Source of the DNA: Bog-473 sp963736525
Lineage (GTDB): Bacteria; Actinomycetota; Acidimicrobiia; Acidimicrobiales; RAAP-2
Direction: 5' to 3'
NCBI GenBank assembly: GCA_963736525.1
Contig: CAVTPF010000013.1
Span: 186,001-250,000 of the forward strand
Length of the DNA stretch: 64,000 nt
A program made the position numbers and the translations under genes. This document shows positions 38,175 to 48,905 of this stretch, piece after piece; positions within the stretch are counted from its first letter, which is position 1; each line of letters opens with the position of its first letter. The notes under the pieces were generated by a model. That model did no database searches, was not told where the DNA came from, and saw only the letters and a program-made list of their open reading frames with translations.

Positions 38175-39377
38175 GGGAGGTCGAGAGACCGGAACACCAT
38201 GCCGGTCCGGGGCTTGGGGCTGAAGTACGTGGTCTTGGGCGGCATGCGTCGGCGTTCGTTGGCCCACTCGTCGATCTGCTTGACCGTCACCGGCCGCAAG
38301 AGGAAGGCCGCCTGGGCCCCCCCGTCTCGCAAGCGCCCCCATGGTCTCGCCGACGCCGTGGCGGTGCATGACCTCGTGCGGGGGCAGCCCCGGGAGCACC
38401 GAGGCAATCAGGCTCGAGTCGATGTCGTTGCCCACCTGCGCCTGGACCTCGGGGTGGGGGAGGAGCAGGTACGCCTTTCCCCCGGTCACCAGGGCCAGCG
38501 AGTTGGAGTCCGAGAGCGCGCCGAGGGTGCGGTCGTCGGCGGGTCCCGCACGCACGACGTCGAACCACTGGCCCAGCGCCCCGACCAGGTCGAAATCCTC
38601 CGGGAGCCCGCTGATGGTGCGGTGGATGGCGCCGACGGTGAGCTGGTTCTCGGACAGTTCGACGACGAGGGCCATCACGAGGTCGTGCGGTCCGGCCCGG
38701 CCGCCGTTGGCGGCGCGGCACTCGGCCTGATAGGCGCGGGCCGTCTCGTAGCGATGGTGGCCGTCGGCCAGGACGACGGGCGCCGACGCGACGGCGGCGC
38801 CGACGGCCGCCACCGCGTCGGGGTCGCTCAGGACCCAGAGCTGGTGGCGGACCCCGTCGTCGTCGTAGGTGTCGGCCACCGGTTCGTCGTCCGTGGGGTC
38901 GAAGGTGGCCGTCATCCCGGGCGCCATGGAGAGGCCCCAGATCGGCGACAGGTTGGCTCGGGTGGCCCGCAGCAGGTCCAGGCGGTCACTCTTCGGCTTG
39001 GGCAGCGTCTCCTCGTGGGGGAGGATGTCGCTCTCCTGGCCCGGCTCGGCGAGCCCGAGCGCCCCGATGACGCCGGTGGTGGTGTGCCCCGTCGTGTCGG
39101 TCATCCGGTACGGGTACAGGCTCGGCTCCGGCTCCACCACGACGGTGCGCTCCGCCTGCCAGCGGGTGAACAGGTCGGTCGCCACGGCGTAGCGGTCGCG
39201 ACCGGCCCGGAGGTCGGCCTCGGGCAGCTCGACCAGGACGGCATTGGCCGGGTGGCGCGAGGCCAGGTGCACGCGCTCGGCCGGTCTGATGACGTCGTAG
39301 GGCGGGGCGATGACCTGGGCGATAGGCGCCACCTCGGGCCGGTAGCGCAGGCCCTTGAACGGTTCGAAACGAGGCAC
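38171..39377 (-). CDS. DUF1015 family protein, one frameshift
   Basis: A conserved protein of about 400 residues, sometimes described as a putative kinase-like or HTH-containing protein; its function is unknown. The N-terminus PRFEPFKGLRYRPEVAPIAQ with VIAPPYDVIRPAER is typical, as are the central VVLADGHHRYETARAYQAEC and the C-terminus AAFLLRPVTVKQIDEWANER. The frame shifts by one extra base near 38325-38332, inside ETMGALRDGGAQ. The start is GTG 39377. It is divergent from the phosphatidyltransferase gene. Confidence 0.82.
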
Positions 39378-39437
39378 CGGGGCCACTCTGGCACACCCCA
39401 GACGTGGCCGTCGGAGGTCACTCCCTAGACTCGGTGT

Positions 39438-40031
39438 GTGGACGACGACGGGCTGGACCGGATCCTCACCGCTCCCAACGTCATCACGATGGTGCGGCTG
39501 TTGTGCATCCCGATCTTCCTGTGGTTGCTCTTCGTGGCGCACCGGCAGACGGTGGCGGCGGTGCTACTGGCCGTGCTCGGCGCGACGGACTGGGTGGACG
39601 GCTCCGTGGCGCGCCGCTACGGACAGGTCTCGACGTTCGGCAAGGTGCTCGACCCGACGGCCGACCGGCTGCTGGTGGGTACGGCGGTGATCTCCATCAT
39701 GATCTACGGCGCGGTGCCACTGTGGTTCGGCATCGCCACCATTGCCCGTGAGGTCTTGGTGTCGGCGATGGTCGTGCTGTTGGCCGCGATCGGCGCGGCG
39801 CGCATCGACGTGTTGTGGGTGGGCAAGGCGGGCACGTTCGGTTTGATGTTCGCCTATCCGACCTTTCTCCTGGGCGACGGGACGGCGTCGTGGCAAGAGC
39901 CCATTCGAGCCATCGCGTGGGTGACGGGCCTGGTCGGCCTCGCGCTCGCCTGGTGGGCGGCGGGGAGCTACGTCGGACCGGCACGGCGAGCGCTGCGCGA
40001 GGGCCGGGCCGCCCGCAGGAGCGCCGTATGA
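39438..40031 (+). CDS. CDP-alcohol phosphatidyltransferase (PgsA-like)
   Basis: A 197-residue membrane enzyme with about five hydrophobic segments. The CDP-alcohol signature D-G-x2-A-R-x8-G-x3-D-x3-D is present as DGSVARRYGQVSTFGKVLDP, continuing TADR, near residue 54. It transfers a phosphatidyl group from CDP-diacylglycerol to an alcohol such as glycerol-3-phosphate or inositol phosphate; the acceptor is not decided by the motif. It starts at GTG 39438. Its stop codon overlaps the ATG of the mannose-1-phosphate guanylyltransferase gene (ATGA), which suggests coupled phospholipid and mannose metabolism. Confidence 0.88.
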   Translation: MDDDGLDRILTAPNVITMVRLLCIPIFLWLLFVAHRQTVAAVLLAVLGATDWVDGSVARRYGQVSTFGKVLDPTADRLLVGTAVISIMIYGAVPLWFGIATIAREVLVSAMVVLLAAIGAARIDVLWVGKAGTFGLMFAYPTFLLGDGTASWQEPIRAIAWVTGLVGLALAWWAAGSYVGPARRALREGRAARRSAV

Positions 40032-42525
40032 AGGCCGTCATCATGGCCGGCGGCGAGGGCACCCGGTTGCGCCCCCAGACGTCGAACCTGCCCAAGCCGA
40101 TGCTTCCGCTCGTCGGGCGGCCGATGATGGAACACATCGTGTCGCTGCTGCGGCGCCACGGGATCACCGACATCGTCGTCACGGTCGCCTTCCTGCCCAA
40201 CGCCATCCGCAGCTACTTCGGCGACGGCAGCGAGCTCGGGGTGCGCATGTCCTACGCCACCGAGGAGTCGCCGCTCGGGCACGGCCGGCTCCGTGCGCAA
40301 CGCGCGCGAGCAGCTGACCGAGCGCTTCCTGGTCATCTCGGGTGACGTGCTCACCGACATCGACCTCACGTCGGTGATCGCGTTCCACGAGAAGAACGAG
40401 GCGCTGGCCACGATCGCGCTGTGCGCGGTGGAGAACCCGCTCGAGTTCGGCATCGTGATCACCCGCGAGGACGGGACCATCGAGCGTTTCTTCGAGAAGC
40501 CGGGGTGGGGCCAGGTGTTCAGCGACACCATCAACACCGGCATCTACGTGCTCGAGCCCGAGATCTTCGACCGCATTCCCGAGGGCCGGTCGGTCGACTT
40601 CTCCGGCGAGGTGTTCCCGGCGGTGCTCGAGGCCGGCGAGCCGCTCTACGGCTACGTGGCCGACGGCTACTGGGAGGACGTCGGCACGACGGCGGCCTAC
40701 CTCAAGGCGCACGAGGACATCCTCGACGGCAAGGTCCAGGTCGACGTGTCGGGCTTCGAGCTGCGCCCGGGCATCTGGGTCGGCAAGGGCTCGTCCATCG
40801 ACCCGTCGGTGCGCATCGACTCGCCCGTCGTTCATCGGCGAGAACTGCACGATCGACCGGGACGTCGTGCTCGGGGCGTACTCGACCGTCGGCGCCAACA
40901 CCCAGGTGGCGGAGCGGGCCGAGCTGCAGCGCTCGGTGATCGGGGAGAACTCCTACCTCGGGCCCGCCGTCAGGGTCGAGGGCGCCGTGCTGGGCCGCTC
41001 GTGCGACCTGCGGCGTGGGCGCCCGCGTCGAGCCGGGGGCGGTGGTCGGCGAGGGCTGCCTGATCGGCGCCCACGCCGAGGTCCGCAGCGACGTCAAGGT
41101 CTACCCCTACAAGGTCGTCGAGGCCGGCGCCCAGGTGAACGCCTCCATCGTGTGGGAGTCGGGCGGGGCCCGCACCCTCTTCGGCCCCGAGGGCGTGCAG
41201 GGCATCGCCAACGTCGACATCAGCCCGGAGCTGGCGGTGCGGCTGGCCAAGGCGTGGGCCTCGGGCTTCGAGAAGGGCTCCTACATCACCGCCTCGCGTG
41301 ACACCAGCCGGATCGCCCGGGTGCTCAAGCGCGCCCTCATGGTCGGATGCAACTCGGTCGGCGTCAACGTCAACGACCTCGAGCTGGCCACGGTGCCGGT
41401 GACCCGCCACCACGTGCGCATCCGCGGCAACCGCGCCGGCCTGACCGTGCGGCTCAGCCCCGACGACCCGCAGTCGGTGGTGATCCGCTTCTTCGACGAA
41501 CGCGGCATCGATCTCTCCGAGAGCGACCAGCGCCGGGTCGAGCGCATGTACCACCGCGAGGAGTTCCGCCGGGTGACGGCGGGCGAGATCGGCGACATCG
41601 ACTTCTCGCCGCGCACCATCGAGCTCTACACCGCCGACGTCGTCGAGGCGTTCGGGCTGCGACGTGAGCGCCGGCCGCGAGGTGAAGCTGGTGCTCGATC
41701 TGTCCTACGGCGCCGCCAGCTTCGTCATGCCCAACCTGCTGTCGAAGGTCGGCGCCGACGTGCTCAGCATCAACCCCTACGCGCAGACACCGGGCATGAT
41801 CTCGGTCGACCGCATCGTGAGCGAGGCGAGGGTGGCCGACGCGGTGCGCGGCTCGGGCGCAGACCTCGGCGCGGTGATCGATGCCGGAGGCGAGCGACTC
41901 ACGCTGATCGACGGCACCGGGCACGTGCTGACCGACGACGAGGCGATCATGGCCTTCATCGAACTGTCCGCGGCCGCGGGCATCATGGACCGGGTCGCGC
42001 TTCCGGTGACGGCGAGCGATCGCACGGCGCGCCTCTGCGAGGCGCGCGGCGTCGAGCTGATGCTGACGCCGCTCTCGCCGTCGGGCCTGCTCGAGGCGGC
42101 GGCCTCCGGCGGCGTCTCCTTCGCGTCGGACCGGCGGGGGGGCTACGTGTTCCCGGCCTTCCTGCCGGCCTTCGACGGGGCGGCCGCCCTGGCCCGCCTG
42201 CTGTCGCTGTTGGGGCAGAGTCGAGTCCTCGTTGGCCGAGATCGTCGACGCCACGCCACCCATGCCGATCGTGCACGAGGAGGTGGCGACGCCCCTGGAG
42301 CACAAGGGCCTCATCATGCGGACCCTCATGGAGCAGCTGACCGACGAGGGGGCCGAGCTGGTGCTGGTGGACGGCATCAAGGTGGTCTCGGACCACGGGT
42401 GGGCCCTCGTCGTCCCGGACCCCGAGGACCCGGTCACCCACGTCTGGGCGGAGGGGTCCGACCGGGCCGCGTCCGAGGCGCTCGCGTCGAGCTACGTCGA
42501 GCGGATCACCCGGATGTTGCCATAG
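40028..42525 (+). CDS. mannose-1-phosphate guanylyltransferase/phosphomannomutase-like fusion, five frameshifts
   Basis: One gene of about 830 residues when repaired. The nucleotidyltransferase domain begins MKAVIMAGGEGTRLRPQTSN and includes FEKPGWGQVFSDTINTGIYV. A left-handed beta-helix follows (VIGENSYLGPAVRVEGAVLG, then GCLIGAHAEVRSDVKVYPYK). The C-terminal half is phosphohexomutase-like: SYITASRDTSRIARVLKRAL, SPDDPQSVVIRFFDERGID and a long region ending LASSYVERITRML. Breaks lie near 40277, 40828, 41012, 41658 and 42216. Each is one extra base, several in G runs. It would supply GDP-mannose for glycolipids and glycans. The mutase metal-binding loop is not obvious, so mutase activity is uncertain. 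Confidence 0.82.
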
Positions 42526-42573
42526 GACCACGGGCTGCGGATCGAGTCCGCCTGTCCGGTATGGTCGCCCCCC

Positions 42574-42954
42574 ATGAACATCCCCGACGATCTGCGCTAT
42601 TCGCCGGAGCACGAGTGGGTTCGCGTCGAGGGAACGCGGTGCGCGTCGGCGTCACCGACTACGCCCAGGACGCACTGGGCGACATCGTGTTCGTCGACCT
42701 GCCGGCGGTCGGAAGCGAGGTCGAGGCAGGAGGGCAGCTCGGCGAGGTCGAGTCGACGAAGTCGGTGTCGGAGATCTACGCACCGGTGGCGGGCACGGTC
42801 ACGGCCGTGAACGACGCGCTGACCGGAGGCCCCGAAGCGGATCAACCAGGATCCCTACGGCGAGGGGTGGATCTGCGAGCTGGAGCTCGCGCCGGGCGCG
42901 GACCCTGACACCCTGCTCGATGCGGCCGCCTACCGTGACCTGACCGCCGACTGA
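42574..42954 (+). CDS. gcvH: glycine cleavage system H protein, two frameshifts
   Basis: Lipoyl carrier of the glycine cleavage system. It begins MNIPDDLRYSPEHEWVRVEG. The frame then shifts near 42630 (one base missing) to AVRVGVTDYAQDALGDIVFV. The lipoylated lysine lies in GEVESTKSVSEIYAPVAGTV. A second break near 42836 (one extra base) leads to RINQDPYGEGWICELEL and the stop codon. All family parts are present, so the gene is probably intact in the organism. It heads the cluster gcvH-garA-ftsR-DUF151 known from Mycobacterium (Rv1826-Rv1829). Confidence 0.88.
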
Positions 42955-43019
42955 GCAGGCGTTCGGGCGTCGTATGGCGGCAGGAGAACCGCGCCGTGGG
43001 GTGGGGTACCGTGGACCCC

Positions 43020-43494
43020 GTGTACTGTCACAACTGCGGGCATCGGAACCCCGAGGGAGTCAACTTCTGCTCCTCGTGCGGGCACGCACTGCTGGCAGAC
43101 GGCGATGACGCCACCATCACCCTCCATCCGACCGACGAGGCGGAGACGTCGGAGGACCACCCCGATGTCACCCTCGTCGAGGTGCCGCACGGCGCCGGCG
43201 TTCTCGTGGTCACCCGCGGCCCGAACATCGGGGCGCGCTACCTGCTCGGTGAGAAGGTGGTCCGGGCCGGCCGGCACCCCGAGAGCGACATCTTCCTCGA
43301 CGACATCACCGTGTCCCGCCGCCACGTGGAGATCACGCCCGACGGACGGGGGCACCTACTCACTCCGGGACGTGGGCTCGTTGAACGGCACCTACGTGAA
43401 CCGGGAGCGGATCGACGAGGTGCGGCTCTCTCCCGGCGACGAGGTCCAGATCGGCAAGTTCAAGCTCGTCTACCTGGTGGCGGGGAACGAGTGA
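43020..43494 (+). CDS. garA: zinc-ribbon/FHA-domain protein, GarA-like, one frameshift
   Basis: About 157 residues. An N-terminal zinc ribbon (YCHNCGHRNPEGVNFCSSCG, four cysteines) is followed by an FHA domain with GARYLLGEKVVRAGRHPESD, DDITVSRRHVEI and DVGSLNGTYVNRERIDEV. The frame shifts near 43350 by one extra base. GarA/OdhI proteins bind and inhibit 2-oxoglutarate dehydrogenase and glutamate dehydrogenase unless phosphorylated by PknG-type kinases on an N-terminal TxT motif. VTLVEV near residue 47 could be part of that region, but a clear TxT motif is not seen. The zinc ribbon is extra compared with mycobacterial GarA. GTG 43011 is an alternative start. Confidence 0.82.
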
Positions 43495-44665
43495 CCAGCC
43501 GCACGTACCTCTCCATCGGGGACGTCCTGACGCTGCTCCGGGAGGAGTTCCCCGACGTCACCATCTCGAAGATCCGGTTCCTCGAGAGCCAGGGTCTGGT
43601 GAACCCCGAGCGCTCGCCGTCGGGGTACCGGAAGTTCTTCGACCACGACGTCGAGCGCCTGCGCTGGGTGCTGCGCCAGCAGCGTGAGCACTTCCTGCCC
43701 CTGAAGGTGATCCGCGACCGGCTGGCCGACGGCGAGCTCGACGACGCTGGGCGCCGACGTGCCCAACGGCAAGCCGTCCGAGCCCGCCTATGCCGGCGTC
43801 GGCCGGCGGCCCCGGCAACGGCCCAGGCCCAGGAGCAGCCGACGAAGGCGGACGAGGAGGCGATGGCCCGCATCCTCGCCGATGCGTCCCGCCGGGCCGC
43901 CGCCCGGTTGCCCGAGGAGGTCCAGGCCAGCGGCGGGCTGCAGGTGGTCGCCGAGGGCGACACGTCGACGACCGCGGTGGCCGAGCCCGGTCGGGAACGT
44001 GGCGCGCGGCGTCGGTTCCCGCGGCCCGGCGTGCGGACACCGGACAACCGGCGGCGGGCGGCCGCGGCGGGCACGCCGCGCGCCGCGTGGCGACGGCGTC
44101 GAAGAGAACGGGCAGCGCCAACGGGACGCCGCGTCCCGCCCCGGGCGGAGCCGGCCGCGGCGCCACCCCCGGCGTTCCAACCCCCGATGAGGCCAAGGCG
44201 CGGCAAGAGCCCGGCTCACGCCGGTCCCGGCACCGGAGCAGTCGCCGACGCGCCGGCCGGCGCCACCTCGGGCCTGGCGACCGGGCGCCAGCCTGACCCT
44301 CCAGGAGCTGTGCGCCGCCAGCGGCCTGTCGGCCGAGGAGGTGGCCGGCCTCGAGGGGTTCGGCCTCATCGAGTGCGTCACGGTGGCGGGCATCGACACC
44401 TACGACGAGGAGGCCCTCACCGTCGCCAACCTGGCCGCGGCGTTCCGGGCCTTCGGGATCGAGCCGCGCCACCTGCGGCTCTACCGGAACGCGCGTGGAG
44501 CGCGAGATGGGCCTGATCGAGCAGGTCGTCATCCCGCTCCTGCGCCAGCGGAACCCCGAGTCCCGACAGCGGGCGGTCGAAGGGGCGGAGCAGCTGGCGG
44601 CGCTGGGCCAATCCATGCGAGCCACGTTGCTGCGCCTGGCCCTCCGGCGACATCTGGGGGGGTGA
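43491..44665 (+). CDS. MerR-family regulator, FtsR/Rv1828-like, at least five frameshifts
   Basis: Starts at GTG 43491, overlapping the garA stop codon. The N-terminal MerR HTH is clear: YLSIGDVLTLLREEFPDVTI, KIRFLESQGLVNPERSPSGY, then FFDHDVERLRWVLRQQREHF. The C-terminal effector-like part is also clear in two pieces: SLTLQELCAASGLSAEEVAG with TVANLAAAFRAFGIEPRHLR, and MGLIEQVVIPLLRQRNPESR. Breaks are near 43746, 43805, 43850, 44290 and 44495, all with one extra base. The middle (43870-44260) is low complexity and its frame is unsure. FtsR homologues activate ftsZ and other division genes. Confidence 0.75.
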
Positions 44666-44698
44666 CGCGGGGCCGGCATCGGGCGCTACATTTCTGTC

Positions 44699-45199
44699 AT
44701 GGTCCGTGTGCTACTCCGAGCCGTCAGGGTGGACCTGCAGTCGAACACGCCGGTGCTCCTCCTGCAGGAGACCGAGGGAGAGGGGCGCACGCTGCCCATC
44801 TTCATCGGCAGCCCCGAGGCAACCGCGATCGCCTACGCCCTGCAGGGCGTGACCATGCCCCGGCCGCTCACGCACGATCTCATGAAGGACATGCTCGGCG
44901 CCCTGGATATCAGCGTCGAACGCGTCATCATCACCGAGCTCCGTGCCTCGACCTACTACGCCGAGATGCACCTCGTCCGCGGTGACGAGCGGACGATCGT
45001 CTCGAGCCGACCGTCGGACGCGGTGGCCGTCGCCGTGCGGACCGAGACGCCGCTCTTCGTCTCCGACGAGCTCATGGAGTCCGAGGGGATCATCCTGGCG
45101 CTCGATGCCGAGGACGAGGAGGAGGACACGCCCGACGAGCTGGTGGGGCAGTTCCGCCAGTTCCTCGACTCCGTGCGCCCGGAGGACTTCGAGGGGTGA
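44699..45199 (+). CDS. DUF151 bifunctional nuclease-family protein
   Basis: A 166-residue protein of the family first described as plant bifunctional nucleases; the bacterial role is poorly defined. Features are LQETEGEGRTLPIFIGSPEA and ALQGVTMPRPLTHDLMKDML, then TIVSSRPSDAVAVAVRTETP, which hold the conserved acidic and histidine residues. It is intact. It occupies the Rv1829 position after ftsR. Its stop codon overlaps the GTG of the lipoprotein gene that follows. Confidence 0.9.
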   Translation: MVRVLLRAVRVDLQSNTPVLLLQETEGEGRTLPIFIGSPEATAIAYALQGVTMPRPLTHDLMKDMLGALDISVERVIITELRASTYYAEMHLVRGDERTIVSSRPSDAVAVAVRTETPLFVSDELMESEGIILALDAEDEEEDTPDELVGQFRQFLDSVRPEDFEG

Positions 45200-45813
45200 C
45201 CCCACGTCGCTGGGCGCTCGCCCTCGTGGCGTGCGCCGGTGTTGTCCTCGCGGCCTGCAGCAGCCCGAGCACGCCCAAGGCCACGACAGCGACGACGACC
45301 CACACGGCGGCGTCGACGACGTCCGCACCCTCGTCCACCACGACATCGACCATCGCACCGTCCTCCACGACGACGTCCGTCGGCCTCGACGTCGTGCAAT
45401 CACGTCACGGCCACGGCGGGTCAGTCCCAGGGTGCGGCCGGGACCATCACCGGCGTCGTGACGGTCACCAACACCGGGTCCGCCTCGTGCTCGGCCGACG
45501 GCTACCCGACGATGGCCCTTTTCTCGGGGAGCGGAGCGCCGTTGACGGTCACCGTGGTGAACGGGCTGTCGGTCACGCTTGTCCCCGGCGGCGAATGCCC
45601 CGCCGTCGCCCGTCACGATCGCACCCTCGTCCACGGCGCAGTTCGCCTACCAGTTCTCCGACGTGCCGGTGGGCGCCGAGACGAGCTGCCCCACCTCGGA
45701 GTCTGCCACCGTCACGATGCCCGGGGCGACGGTCGGCCTCGCCCACGTTCGCCCTGGCCATCGACCCCTGCAACAACGGGACCATCCGGGTGTCGCCGGT
45801 CTACGCGGGCTGA
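45196..45813 (+). CDS. DUF4232-like secreted lipoprotein, three frameshifts
   Basis: Signal peptide with a lipobox: RRWALALVACAGVVLAACSS, so an exported lipid-anchored protein. A Thr/Ser-rich linker (residues 25-65) precedes a beta domain with VTATAGQSQGAAGTITGVVT and NTGSASCSADGYPTMALFSG, which matches the DUF4232 pattern. The later parts TIAPSSTAQFAYQFSDVPVG and TFALAIDPCNNGTIRVSPVY are in other frames. Breaks near 45398, 45600 and 45747 each have one extra base. The function is unknown. Confidence 0.72.
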   Translation: MTPRRWALALVACAGVVLAACSSPSTPKATTATTTHTAASTTSAPSSTTTSTIAPSSTTTSVGLDVVQSRHGHGGSVPGCGRDHHRRRDGHQHRVRLVLGRRLPDDGPFLGERSAVDGHRGERAVGHACPRRRMPRRRPSRSHPRPRRSSPTSSPTCRWAPRRAAPPRSLPPSRCPGRRSASPTFALAIDPCNNGTIRVSPVYAG

Positions 45814-45818
45814 GGAGC

Positions 45819-46891
45819 CTACCTCGGGGCCGGGGTTGACGAGGATCCGCCCGCGCACTGCCGCGTCGAGCACGCGGTCGAGCGCCGCGGTCAGACCCGT
45901 CGAGCCCGATCTCCTCGTTCACCATGTCCTCGCAGTGTTCGAGAGGGAAGGAGCTTGCCATGTCACTCCACAGGGCACGACGCTCCTCGATGGGAGTTGC
46001 CACGGTGTCGATCCCGAGCAGGGCGACCCCGCGGACGATGAACGGGTAGACCGTCGTCGCCAGGTCGTTGCCGCCCGTCAGCCCGCTGGCGGCCACCGCG
46101 CCCCCGTAGCGGACCGTGCGCAGCGCCTGGGCCAGTGCCGTGCCGCCGACGCAGTCCACCACGCCGGCCCAGAGTTGGGGACCGAGCGTCCGCCCGTCGT
46201 CCTCGACGAACTGGCGTCCCACCACCCGCGCCGCACCGAGGCCCTCGAGGTAGTCGTGCTCGGTCGTCTTGCCCGAGGAGGCCACCACCTCGAAACCCGG
46301 CGCTGGCCAACAGCGCCACCGCCGCGCTGCCGACGCCCCCGGAGGCCCCGGTGACGAGGATCGGGTCCGTCCTCGGGCGACGTCCCGTGTTGGATGAGCC
46401 GGCGCAGCGACAAGAGGGCGGTGCATCCGGCCAGACCGATGATGGCGGCATTGCGGCAGCTCAGCGCGTCGGGCAGCGGAACCACCCAGTCGGCCGGGAC
46501 GCTCGCGTAGGCGGCGAAACCGCCGTGGCGGGCCACCCCGAGGTCGTATCCCTGCACGAGCACCCGCTGCCCGGGCGTGAAGTCGGGGCTCGTGCTCTCC
46601 TCGACGCTGCCAGCCAACTCGACCCCGGGCACGAGCGGGAACCGGCGTGCGACGCGGTTCCCGGGCCGCGTGACCATGGCGTCCTTGAAGTTGACGGCTG
46701 ACCACTCCACCCGGACCAGCACGTCGCCCTGCGGGCAGATCGTCCTCGGTGAGCTCGACCACCGCCGGCCGGATCACCTCGCCCGTCTTGGTCAGGAGGT
46801 AGGCCGGGAAGCGCACCGGCTCACTGTAGAGGGCGGTGTCTGCGTCCCACGCCGTGGCGCCGTGCACCGGGTACGTTCGGACCGTGGCCAC
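45819..46891 (-). CDS. YhdH/AcuI-like zinc-independent alcohol dehydrogenase family protein, about five frameshifts
   Basis: Medium-chain reductase of the acrylyl-CoA reductase/quinone oxidoreductase type, NADPH dependent. In order: TYPVHGATAWDADTALYSEP, then VEWSAVNFKDAMVTRPGNRV, VPGVELAGSVEESTSPDFTP and DLGVARHGGFAAYASVPADW. The nucleotide site ILVTGASGGVGSAAVALLAS is followed by VVASSGKTTEHDYLEGLGAA and VVDCVGGTALAQALRTVRYG. Breaks lie near 46735, 46370, 46300, 45897 and 45845, each with one extra base. No zinc-binding cysteines are present. Its GTG start (46891) overlaps the start of the divergent peptidase gene by eight bases. Confidence 0.78.
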
Positions 46892-48851
46892 GACTGCAGG
46901 CTATGGGCGCTGGGCCTCGCCGCTCGCGGCCCGGGACGTGGCGCGCGCCAAGGTCTCCCTCTCGGAGCTCTGTTCCGACGGCGAAGCGCTCTACTGGCTC
47001 GAGTCGCGCCCCGCCGAGGCCGGTCGCGTCGTCCTCGTGCGGTCCTCGGCCGAGGGCCTCTCCGACCACTCGCCGGAAGGGGTGAGCGTGCGCAGCCGTG
47101 TCCACGAGTACGGCGGGGGCGCCATGTGCCTGGTTCCGGCGCGTTCGGCCGGCGCGTTCGCCTATGTCGACCAGGCCGACCAGCGCGTCTGGTTCTGCGA
47201 CGGCCCGGCCACACGGGCCACGCCGATGCCGCTGAGCGCGACACCGCCCGAGGGCGCCGTGCATCACCACGGCGGCCTCGGCGCGACCGCCGACGGTGAC
47301 TGGGTCCTGGCGGTGCGCGAGGTCCACGTGCGCGGGCACCCGACGGCCGGTCCGCAGCATCGTCGCCCTCTCGACGCGGGGCGCGCAGCCGGGCGAGACC
47401 ACGCTGCTCGAGGGGCACGACTTCTTCGGATCCCCGCGTGTCGATCCGAACGGCGACCGCCTCGCCGTCGTCGTCTGGGACCATCCCGACATGCCCTGGG
47501 ACGCCTCGGCCGTCGTCGTGGTGCCCCTCGCACGGGTCGCCCGGGCGACTCCGGGCCCAGCCACCCTCGAGGCGGTCGGCGCAGCCTGGCTGGTGGCAGG
47601 GGGCCCCGGGGAGTCGGTCGGACAGCCGGCCTGGGCCCGTGACGGTTCGTTGCGATTCGTCTCCGACCGGCGGGGCTGGTGGCAGCCCTATGCGCACCCG
47701 GGGCGGCCCGATCCGGCGGAGGCGACCGCGCTCACGGACGTGGCGGCCGAGTTCCACGGGCCTGATTGGGTGCTCGGACAGACGACCATGGCCGAGGTGG
47801 TCGACGGCACGGTCGTGGCCCGCATGACCGCCTCCGGCCGCGACGTCGTTGGTCCGATTGGTGCCCGGCCGAGCGACGGCGGCGCCGGCTCAGCTCCCGC
47901 AGCCCTGTGTCTCGATCAGCACGCGCTCTGCGCGCACGCGGACGGTCTGGCGTTCATCGGCAGCACGCCCGACGCGCCCGCGAACGTGTGGGTCTGGACC
48001 CCCGACGGCGTGATCCATCCGTTGCGTCCACCCCCCGATGTCGTGCTCGGGAGCGCGGACGTCGCCCCGGGAGAACCCTTCACCCTGAGAGGCCGCTCCG
48101 GGCGGCCCGTGCACGGCACGCTGTACCGACCGACGCGACACGGGACGACAGGTCCGGTCGGCCTCGCCCCCCCGCTCGTGACCTGGTGCCATGGAGGACC
48201 GACGTCCTCGTGCCCGTCGGGGTTCGATCTCACCCTGCAGTTCTTCACGACCCGAGGATTCGCCGTGGCCTGCGTCGACTATGCGGGGAGCACCGGGTAC
48301 GGGCGCCGCTACCGCTGCGCGCTCGTGGGGCCAGTGGGGCGTCGCCGACGCAGAGGACTGCCTCGACGCGGCGCGGTACCTCGCGGCGCGCTGGCGACGT
48401 CGACCCAGACCGCATGACGATCCGTGGCGCCAGCGCCGGCGGCATGACGGCCCTCAACGCACTGGCGGCGGGGGAGGGGTTCGCTGCCTGCGCTTCCTGG
48501 TACGGCGTGACAGACCTGACGGCGCTGGCCGCGACGACCCACGACTTCGAGGCCCACTACACCGACCGTTTGGTCGGCCCCCTGCCCGAGGCGCGTCCGC
48601 TCTACGACGAGCGGTCGCCGGTGAACCGTGCCGCTTCCATGAAGGGCTCCGTCCTCTTGTTGCAGGGGACGGAGGACCCCGTCGTGCCGCCCGCACAGGC
48701 CGAGAGCATGCGGAACGCCCTCGATGCGGTCGGCACCCGGTGCGACCTGCGGTTCTTCGACGGAGAGGCACATGGTTTCCGGCGGGCGGACACCCTCGTC
48801 GCTTCGCTCGAGGCCGAACTGTCCTTCTACCTCGAGGTGCTCGGCCTCTAG
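46884..48851 (+). CDS. S9 family (prolyl oligopeptidase-like) serine peptidase, three frameshifts
   Basis: An N-terminal beta-propeller (residues 1-380; for example GGGAMCLVPARSAGAFAYVD and GPDWVLGQTTMAEVVDGTVV) precedes an alpha/beta hydrolase domain. The hydrolase part has PLVTWCHGGPTSSCPSGFDL and VACVDYAGSTGYGRRYR. The nucleophile is in RMTIRGASAGGMTALNAL, the acid in LLLQGTEDPVVPPAQAE and the histidine in DGEAHGFRRADT. Breaks near 47340, 48330 and 48397 are single extra bases. It probably cleaves short peptides in the cytoplasm, as no signal peptide is seen. GTG 46884 starts at VATTAGYGRW. Confidence 0.82.
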
Positions 48852-48905
48852 ACTCACGACAGGGGCCGCCCCAGGGTTCATCTCTCTGCGAGGCTTCGAG
48901 ACGCC

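Noticed and set aside
40028..42525. Programmed +1 frameshifting in the guanylyltransferase fusion and neighbours
   Set aside because: Five shifts in one gene, all explained by an extra base, mostly in short G/C runs, and shared by unrelated neighbours. A consensus error is far simpler.
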